Shown: positions 58,447 through 64,000 of the stretch, in pieces
How the letters are laid out: every line of letters begins with the position of its first letter
Numbering within the stretch: the stretch's first letter is position 1
NCBI GenBank assembly: GCA_002839705.1
Contig: PGYO01000008.1
Span: 1 to 64,000 of the forward strand
DNA length: 64,000 nt
Direction of reading: 5' to 3'
Source: Methanobacteriales archaeon HGW-Methanobacteriales-1
GTDB lineage: Archaea > Methanobacteriota > Methanobacteria > Methanobacteriales > Methanobacteriaceae
Program-made: the position numbers and the translations under genes
The notes under the pieces: generated by a model
What the model was told of the DNA's origin: nothing
What the model saw: only the letters and a program-made list of their open reading frames with translations
The model's database searches: none

Positions 58447-58558
58447 AAAATCCCTCAAGTATCAATTAAAGTACTAGTTGTATTAATTAATCAAGTTATA
58501 TTAATAATAATCAGATTATTATCAATTATTATATAATTTTAATTTTCCGATTTTTTAT

Positions 58559-59674
58559 TTAAAATTTGAAATATGGTGAAAAATTATCTTTTATTGATGA
58601 TAAAATCTTTTTCACTTCAGGGGAGATATATAATTTCTCCAGATATTCTTTTTCTATTTCTTCTTTGAATTTATATTTTGTTTTGCTTTTATTTATTTGG
58701 AGATATGAAAATTTATCATTAATATTTGATTTTTCGTTTTTATTTTCACTTAAAAATAAATAAGGATCCATAGAAACAATGAAACTAAGACTGGAATTAG
58801 CTAAGGCTTTTAAATCATAGCCTCCTTCCAGTAATGATATTAATCCGGGGTGTTTTTCTATTAGATACTGACCTATCCATGAATAAAAGTCTTCAGTTAA
58901 TTCTATTCTTGAAAGAGGATCATTTAAATGACCATCAAAGCTGGCTTCCGCAAAAACTATTTGGGGATTAAATTCTTTAAGCACGGGCCCAAGTATTTCT
59001 TTTAAAATCCAAATATAATCTGCATTATTAGAACCTGGGGGCAGGGGAATGTTTAAATTATATCCTTTACCATCTGCAGATCCTTGTTCATTAATAAATC
59101 CTTTTCCTGGAAATAATGTTCTTGGATCCTGATGAATAGAGATGTAAAGAACATTAGGATCATTATAAAATATTTCTGCAGTTCCATTTCCATAATGAAC
59201 ATCAAAATCAACTATGCAAAATCTTTCCAAGCCGTAAGTTTTTCTCAAATATTCCACTGCAATGGCCCCATTATTAAATATGCAAAATCCCATGGACTTA
59301 TTTGACGTGGCATGATGTCCGGGAGGCCTTGAAATAGAAAATGCCCAATATTCTCCATTTAAAACTAATTGGGCTGCTTTAATTGCTCCACCGGCAGATA
59401 ATAGTGCTGTTTGGTAACTTTGGGATGTGGCATATGTGTCAAAATCAATGTTGCCTCCTCCATTTTTACAAAATTCATCAATAAAATTGACATGCTCTGG
59501 GGTATGGACGGATAAAACATGATTTAAATCTGCCCTATTGGGAGCTATAATATTTAATTTATTAAAAAAACTTTGCTTAGACAAATTGTTCATTATTGCA
59601 TCTGTTCGGGCCTTATTTTCTATATGGAATTTATCTTGATGTCTGTTGTATTCAGGGGAGTAAACTATCGCCAT
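58559..59674 (-). CDS. HDAC-family deacetylase
   Basis: The 371-aa enzyme belongs to the class II/acetylpolyamine deacetylase family. The catalytic pair is in SRPPGHHAT near residue 115, the zinc ligands in IVDFDVHYGNGTAEIF and in FAEASFDGHLNDPLSR, and an oxyanion Tyr lies in LLEGGYDLKAL near residue 295. The extra C-terminal 60 residues are basic and helical. Substrates could be acetylated proteins such as archaeal histones or Alba, or acetylpolyamines. The start codon is ATG without a strong ribosome site. Confidence 0.88.
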   Translation of the reverse strand: MAIVYSPEYNRHQDKFHIENKARTDAIMNNLSKQSFFNKLNIIAPNRADLNHVLSVHTPEHVNFIDEFCKNGGGNIDFDTYATSQSYQTALLSAGGAIKAAQLVLNGEYWAFSISRPPGHHATSNKSMGFCIFNNGAIAVEYLRKTYGLERFCIVDFDVHYGNGTAEIFYNDPNVLYISIHQDPRTLFPGKGFINEQGSADGKGYNLNIPLPPGSNNADYIWILKEILGPVLKEFNPQIVFAEASFDGHLNDPLSRIELTEDFYSWIGQYLIEKHPGLISLLEGGYDLKALANSSLSFIVSMDPYLFLSENKNEKSNINDKFSYLQINKSKTKYKFKEEIEKEYLEKLYISPEVKKILSSIKDNFSPYFKF

Positions 59675-60114
59675 AAAAACCAGTTAATCATGTTTTTTGC
59701 TAATATTTTACTTATTACTATTTGATAGTATTCATTTTTCTAGCTTTTTTAATTATTGATTTTGTTTTAATTATTATTTTTCAGTTCAATTACAAGCCTT
59801 GAAAATGATACTCTTTAATCATATGATTATTATTTGGAGGTTGTTGGGTATATTTTTGTCTAGAATATTTGCCATTTGTCAAAAAAATGTCCACTTTTTG
59901 AAATTATTTTTATTATAAAATAACATTAGAATAATATTTGCAGTAGAAACTTATTTATTCTTTTGTCACATAACTAACATATACTTTTGAATACTATTTG
60001 ATGGCTAAAAATAGTTTAAAGTTTAAAATAATTTTATTAGATTATTTTAGCTATAAGAATAGGATTTAAATGTAGTTTCTTAATAAGATTAATAATCCAT
60101 ATGGAGGGTGTTTA
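59675..60114. promoter_or_regulatory. Divergent intergenic region between deacetylase and gerW-like genes
   Basis: It contains a CAAAAA/TTTTTG inverted repeat near 59879-59899 and a TATA-like TAGCTATAAGA near 60048 that would start transcription of the GerW-like gene near 60075. A 37-codon ORF at 59805 has no ribosome site and is not supported. Confidence 0.4.
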
Positions 60115-60573
60115 ATGGAAGATGAAAATCCTATAAAAACTACGGTCGAGGAATTGAGGAAATTACTGGAAATTAAGAACTTTGTTGGTGAAGCTATAAC
60201 CACTGAGGATAAGCTTTTAATTCCTGTAATGAAAATGGGAATGGCATTTGGAACTGGTATGGGTGCTGGTAAAGGTCCTGATGGTAGTAGTGGTGGAAAA
60301 GGATCTGGGGCTGGCGCAATTGCTGGTGTAGAGCCCGTTTCCATGGTAGTGGTTACTAAAGGTGTAAATGGTCCTGAAGGTATAAGAGTACTTAACTTAA
60401 CTTCTGGAAGCCAATTAAGTAAAGCAATAGGTGAAGTGGGAACTGTACTTACTGATGTAATGAAAGAAGGTCAATCTTACATGAAAAAGAAACAGGAAGA
60501 AAAAGAAACGCCGAAAACAACTAAAGAAACACCAAAAAAAGCAAAAATCAAAGTGAAAGCTGAGAAAGAATAG
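60115..60573 (+). CDS. GerW/YtfJ family protein
   Basis: The 152-aa protein has the GerW pattern: VEELRKLLEIKNFVGEAI, then EDKLLIPVMKMGMAFGTGMG, a glycine-rich loop (GKGPDGSSGGKGSGAGAIAG) and EPVSMVVVTKGVNGPEG. The C-terminal 30 residues are a lysine-rich tail. In Bacillus, ytfJ (GerW) is a sporulation-linked gene next to ytfI (DUF2953), and here a DUF2953 protein follows directly. The start follows GGAGGGTGTTTA. Its role in an archaeon is unknown. Confidence 0.85.
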   Translation: MEDENPIKTTVEELRKLLEIKNFVGEAITTEDKLLIPVMKMGMAFGTGMGAGKGPDGSSGGKGSGAGAIAGVEPVSMVVVTKGVNGPEGIRVLNLTSGSQLSKAIGEVGTVLTDVMKEGQSYMKKKQEEKETPKTTKETPKKAKIKVKAEKE

Positions 60574-60712
60574 GTTTAAAAATCCTATTAAGGATTATAA
60601 ACCATTAAAACTTAATTAAAATTTACTTAATTATACTTACTCAAATCGAGTGAGTTAATTAAATTTCAACTTTTTAGGACTTAATTTTAAATTAAAACAC
60701 TGGTGGATCTGA

Positions 60713-61360
60713 GTGACCATAATAACCACCCTTTTAATCATTTTAGCAGTATTAGTTACAATTATTCTTTTATTATTGTCAGTGTCATTTCATATTTCCT
60801 TAAAACTTTTTAAAGATGGAGGAATAGTCAAAGGACTGGTTGAAATTCGCTGGTTCAAGATAAGGCTGTTTACCAGAAAATTCCCTGAAGAAAAAGAGGA
60901 GAAGGAAGATAAAGACCAAAAAACTGATTTATCCGTGGAAAAAGAGAAATCAAAAGAGAAAAAACCTTCTAAATCTTCAAAAATAAGTAAATTAAAATGG
61001 GTGGATATAAAAAAAATTTTATCTTTATCTGGAGAATCATTACTTCACTTCATGAAGTTTTTTAAAAGTTTATGGGGATCAATAAACTTGGAAAGATTTA
61101 ATTTTTATCTTATTTTTGGATTAAGTAGTCCTGTAGATACTGCCAAAATTTTAGGATGTTTTTGGGCAGCAGCAGCAGTAATTAACCTCTCACCAAAAGC
61201 AGATATTTTTGCAGAGCCTTCATTTTTGGAGGAAAAAATTGACTTTGAAAGTGATATATCGTTTCAAGTTCGCCTTTTAGGCCCTTTTTTAGCATTATTA
61301 CGCTTATTAACAAGAATATCTGTTCTTAAACTTCTTTGGGAATTTAGGAGGTTTAGATAA
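60713..61360 (+). CDS. DUF2953 family membrane protein (YtfI-like)
   Basis: The 215-aa product has one N-terminal membrane helix (residues 2-28), a beta-rich domain (FHISLKLFKDGGIVKGLVEIRWFKIRLF) and then a long lysine- and glutamate-rich coiled segment (50-90). A second hydrophobic region, LIFGLSSPVDTAKILGCFWAAAAVINL, follows near 145-172. This layout matches DUF2953. The start is GTG at 60713 after GGTGGATCT. It follows the GerW-like gene by 139 bp and overlaps the next gene (TAATG). Confidence 0.75.
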   Translation: MTIITTLLIILAVLVTIILLLLSVSFHISLKLFKDGGIVKGLVEIRWFKIRLFTRKFPEEKEEKEDKDQKTDLSVEKEKSKEKKPSKSSKISKLKWVDIKKILSLSGESLLHFMKFFKSLWGSINLERFNFYLIFGLSSPVDTAKILGCFWAAAAVINLSPKADIFAEPSFLEEKIDFESDISFQVRLLGPFLALLRLLTRISVLKLLWEFRRFR

Positions 61361-61689
61361 TGAATAAAAAAATCTGGGATACGATTCTCACTCAGTGGGA
61401 TACTGTTGAAGAGCTGGCGGTTTCAAAAAAAATTTCCCTAGAGAATAGAGAAATCTATCCAGTGAATAAAATTTCTGTTTTATTTCAAAAATCTGGAAAA
61501 ATAGCTAATCTCAATATAATTCCCTTAGCATGGATAATAAATGAGAAAGAAGAGAATAATCCTGAAAAAAAGGATCATGATTTGGAAACTGATTATTACA
61601 TGGTTTTATTTGATACAGATAATTTGAATTTGGTTGAAGACATAATAAAGGAATTTAAGTCTTTTTATAATCATTCTGATCATAAATAA
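61360..61689 (+). CDS. Small hypothetical protein coupled to the DUF2953 gene
   Basis: The 109-aa soluble protein begins at the ATG of a TAATG junction, so its translation depends on the upstream gene. It has a beta-strand-rich middle (YPVNKISVLFQKSGKIANLNI) and an acidic C-terminus with ENNPEKKDHD. No membrane helix, signal peptide or known motif is visible. The coupling implies a shared role with the DUF2953 protein. Confidence 0.7.
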   Translation: MNKKIWDTILTQWDTVEELAVSKKISLENREIYPVNKISVLFQKSGKIANLNIIPLAWIINEKEENNPEKKDHDLETDYYMVLFDTDNLNLVEDIIKEFKSFYNHSDHK

Positions 61690-61792
61690 AATAATTGGGG
61701 CGAAATATTTATATTCCTCTTTTTAACATTAGCTGTTTAAATATTTTAAATAACATTTTTAATTCCATTTTCAATAAATCCCTTTGAATTCA

Positions 61793-62710
61793 TTATTTTA
61801 AATATTTATCTAAGCTTGATTCAGTTTTTAATGGTTTATATAATGTTTTTCTCTCTGATTCAAGAAGCAATGGCTTTTTTTGAAGAATACATGATGCTGG
61901 CATCACATCCACATTTTCCATTTCATTGATATCATTTATAAACTCCAAACCCTTTTGGTTTCGTAGCAAATGATGATCAACCACTACATGGGGGATTTTT
62001 TGACAAATTTTCTCTAAATTAGCCCGTGCTTTTGTAATATCCTCATGAGATAAGGCGTATCCTAAAAGATAGAGCGGCGGACCACTTAAAATTATCCTAT
62101 CCGGATTTTCATTTAAAATATATTCTAATGCCATATCTGATATAGGCCCCTGGACATCAGAAGCATGCAAAAGTTTTTCACCACTAAAAGTAATGGAAAC
62201 TGCCACAATGTAACCTAAATGACTGTAATCGCTTCCATGGTGCAACGCAGGAGAAAATTTGATTTTGGTTGCTCCTACTTGAAACTCCTGATTATCAGAA
62301 TAAGTTATTTCAATATTATCAACATTTTTAAGATTTTTAAGAAGTTTTTTAGCCCTTGAGGATTGATTTTTATTTATATTGGAATCTGGATTTTTTAAAA
62401 ATATTTTTTTTCCAGAATATATTTCATAGGCTATTTTTGAAGAGGATTCAAGAAATTCATTGCTTTCAAATGGGGTGAAATGGTCATGATGATAATGACT
62501 AATGGTAATTATACTGGATTTTTTTGAATATTCTATAATTTTCTTTCTACTTTCCTTTAAGGCAGTTATTTCTTCTAGGGAAGGAGGAAGTTTGAATCTT
62601 TTGGGAGCGACCGATGTGCCGGGATCAATAAGTATGCCATGATCCGTCTGAACAAAGGTACACATGGAACGGACTCCCAGGCTTTCAAATGCCAGTGGAA
62701 TTATTTTCAT
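61793..62710 (-). CDS. Metallo-beta-lactamase-fold protein (UPF0282 family)
   Basis: The 305-aa protein has the MBL metal motif SHYHHDHFTPF near residue 77, HHGSDYS near 158, HASDVQG near 185 and a late VDHHLLR, all suited to two metals. The N-terminal pattern MCTFVQTDHGILIDPGTSVAP is typical of UPF0282, a conserved archaeal family. It is presumed to be a hydrolase with unknown substrate. The start is an ATG without a clear ribosome site, 176 bp downstream of the Lrp gene on the same strand. Confidence 0.8.
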   Translation of the reverse strand: MKIIPLAFESLGVRSMCTFVQTDHGILIDPGTSVAPKRFKLPPSLEEITALKESRKKIIEYSKKSSIITISHYHHDHFTPFESNEFLESSSKIAYEIYSGKKIFLKNPDSNINKNQSSRAKKLLKNLKNVDNIEITYSDNQEFQVGATKIKFSPALHHGSDYSHLGYIVAVSITFSGEKLLHASDVQGPISDMALEYILNENPDRIILSGPPLYLLGYALSHEDITKARANLEKICQKIPHVVVDHHLLRNQKGLEFINDINEMENVDVMPASCILQKKPLLLESERKTLYKPLKTESSLDKYLK

Positions 62711-62886
62711 GTTCTATTACTCGCTAATTGGGATATAATAATAAATTTTAACGTGAATTGGTCACTATTCACGATTTTTTAGATAATAAAAATTAAAAAA
62801 TAAAAATAATTTGAGATAATCTCTTATCAGGGAACCTTATAAAATATAAGAATTTTTCATACAAGAGGAATAGTTATTAAACTAAT

Positions 62887-63366
62887 CTAAAGGATCTTTG
62901 ATGAGCCCATATCTTCAGTAACTACATTTAATACTGTTTGAGTGTAAGTCCTCTGCACATTTGGTTCTTTTAGTAATTCTTTAATGAACAGATCTAATTC
63001 AGTAGTATCTTTAAATTTTGCTATTAATATGGCATCAAATTCTCCAGTAACATCATAAACTCCAAGAACGTTTTTATTATAAGCGGTCTGGGTTTCCCAG
63101 TTTTTTAAAAATCCGCCTTTAACTCTGACGCCTATGATGGCTGTTAATTTGTATCCTAAGCAGGAATGGTCAATCAGTGGCACAAATTTCCTGATAACTC
63201 CTGTTTTCATTAATTTATCCACTCGGTTATGCACGGTTCCCACGGATATTCCCAAATCCCGAGATATTTTCCGGTAAGACATTCGACCGTCTTCATTAAG
63301 CAGATTAATTATTTCTTTGTCTATTTCGTCTATTTTCACTAGCTCAGGATCAATTTTTATTTCCAT
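62887..63366 (-). CDS. Lrp/AsnC family transcriptional regulator
   Basis: The 159-aa protein has an N-terminal winged helix (about residues 10-60, with DEIDKEIINLLNEDGRMSYRKIS and the recognition helix GISVGTVHNRVDKLMKTGVI). A C-terminal RAM domain (about 75-150, with IIGVRVKGGF and TGEFDAILIAKFKDTTELD) binds small ligands such as amino acids. Such proteins commonly repress their own genes. A 15-bp palindrome overlaps its promoter (see 63400-63414). The start follows ATCGGTGACTAT. Confidence 0.92.
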   Translation of the reverse strand: MEIKIDPELVKIDEIDKEIINLLNEDGRMSYRKISRDLGISVGTVHNRVDKLMKTGVIRKFVPLIDHSCLGYKLTAIIGVRVKGGFLKNWETQTAYNKNVLGVYDVTGEFDAILIAKFKDTTELDLFIKELLKEPNVQRTYTQTVLNVVTEDMGSSKIL

Positions 63367-63682
63367 ATAGTCACCGATTATTTTTCTTGAACAATGTTTA
63401 ACTTAATTTAAGTTATATTTATTATTTGTCCTTTTAATGCTTAGGTGTGTGAACATTATACTGTGAAATCTACTTTTTTTAGTAATTTGAACTCAATTTA
63501 AGAATTAATTAGAAAAAATATTTAATCAAATATATTACTGTATCATGTAGTCTTGATTTTTATTTTAAGGCCATAATTTTGTTATTATTAATAAATAATT
63601 AGAAAAAAAGTGATTTAATTTTAAATTAAAATTAACTTATAAAATAACTTCAAAAAAGAAAAAAGAAAAAATTAGGGATTAA
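63367..63682. promoter_or_regulatory. Promoter region of the Lrp-family gene
   Basis: Besides the palindrome at 63400-63414, it holds a related imperfect copy, AACTCAATTTAAG (63490-63502), and a minus-strand AAATATAAC box next to the palindrome. No ORF is seen. The region may also serve as the 3' end of the DUF4013 gene. Confidence 0.45.
63400..63414. promoter_or_regulatory. Palindromic operator candidate for the Lrp-family regulator
   Basis: AACTTAA-T-TTAAGTT is a perfect 15-bp palindrome centred 41 bp upstream of the Lrp start codon and adjacent to a TATA-like AAATATAAC on the minus strand. Size and symmetry suit an Lrp dimer. Binding here would block the promoter and give autoregulation. 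Confidence 0.55.
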
Positions 63683-64000
63683 TTAATCGTAGGCGTATAG
63701 TAATGCTAGTGCTCTGTAGAAGAACAGCTGTGCGTATGGTACGATTACTAAAATCGCTACTAGAGTTCCTATAATTGGTATTATTTGGACAATTCCAGAT
63801 ATTATTCCAATTATCATGGATATAATGATTATCACAACATACCAAATTATGTAGTCAACCCATCCAATTTGAGAAATAATATTCATTATTTCACCGAATC
63901 GGAAAGCAGCACCTAATTCACTGTCATTATATGCCATATTAGCTAAAGCAATGGTAGCTACTAATCCAAGGATTATAGCTATTATTCCACCGATTAAAAC
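63683..64000 (-). CDS. DUF4013-like membrane protein, 3' part (cut by window edge)
   Basis: The reading frame continues without a stop from 63683 through the right edge of the window, so the start lies outside. An ATG at 63937 is internal, because codons upstream of it encode a membrane helix ([19 protein letters not shown]). The visible 105 residues contain two or three more helices with [23 protein letters not shown] and end with [11 protein letters not shown], a DUF4013 pattern. Function is unknown. Confidence 0.75.
   Translation of the reverse strand, partial: VLIGGIIAIILGLVATIALANMAYNDSELGAAFRFGEIMNIISQIGWVDYIIWYVVIIIISMIIGIISGIVQIIPIIGTLVAILVIVPYAQLFFYRALALLYAYD

Noticed and set aside
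59805-59918. 37-codon hydrophobic ORF upstream of the GerW-like gene
   Set aside because: No ribosome site and no supporting promoter; the bias comes from AT-rich DNA.

Overview
The window looks like the chromosome of a mesophilic hydrogenotrophic methanogen of the order Methanobacteriales, most likely Methanobacterium or a close relative. The evidence is very low GC, archaeal TATA boxes and GGTG-type Shine-Dalgarno sites, a complete energy-converting hydrogenase B (ehb) operon, coenzyme M, methanopterin and F420 biosynthesis genes, a C/D-box RNP pair, a proteasome beta subunit, an archaeal CPSF nuclease and a split family B DNA polymerase. From memory, the gene order follows the MTH1251 to MTH1193 stretch of Methanothermobacter thermautotrophicus, with extra genes inserted. 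No tRNA, rRNA, CRISPR array, insertion sequence or transposase is visible.

Layout. 0.3-1 kb: a YdjM-like membrane protein. 1.2-12.3 kb: the ehb operon. Mrp-antiporter-like membrane subunits come first, then a 14-motif polyferredoxin, a ferredoxin, the [NiFe] small and large subunits, a NuoH-like subunit, EhbP and an ACT-domain protein. Two tiny, translationally coupled ORFs sit inside the operon. 12.4-16.5 kb (minus): a small unknown gene, a Cas4-like protein with altered catalytic residues, homoserine dehydrogenase and a nucleotidyltransferase. 16.7-18.9 kb: DUF366, QueD and QueE, the archaeosine precursor pathway. 18.9-24.8 kb: five consecutive CBS-domain genes (18 CBS modules), then an Rnl3-type RNA ligase with an N-terminal zinc ribbon. 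25-28.2 kb: prephenate dehydratase and a small cell-surface island. 28.4-30.4 kb: a candidate structured RNA, a NusA-like KH protein and CoaBC.

30.6-33.1 kb: a candidate three-way-junction RNA, then fibrillarin and Nop5 (minus) with a membrane coiled-coil gene between them. 33.3-39.2 kb: PyrD, PyrK, an AI-2E-type permease, a secreted protein and the N-terminal part of PolB. 39.3-47.8 kb (minus): ComE, ComD, ComC, PurM, aCPSF1, PsmB, a CadD-like permease and PurP. 48-54.5 kb: a Taw2-like enzyme and two very large REC-PAS signalling proteins. 54.5-59.7 kb (minus): CofG, a conserved methanogen protein, MptA, another conserved protein and an HDAC-family deacetylase. 60.1-61.7 kb: a GerW/DUF2953 cluster resembling ytfJ/ytfI of Firmicutes. 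61.8-64 kb (minus): an MBL-fold protein, an Lrp-family regulator with a palindrome in its promoter, and a DUF4013 gene cut by the window edge.

The genes combine low-potential electron supply for anabolism (Ehb) with synthesis of cofactors (CoM, methanopterin, F420, CoA), nucleotides (purM, purP, pyrD, pyrK) and amino acids (hom, pheA), and with RNA processing. The least explained parts are the CBS cluster with the RNA ligase, the two intergenic RNA candidates, the orphan Cas4-like protein, the small ORFs in ehb and the membrane gene between nop5 and fibrillarin.
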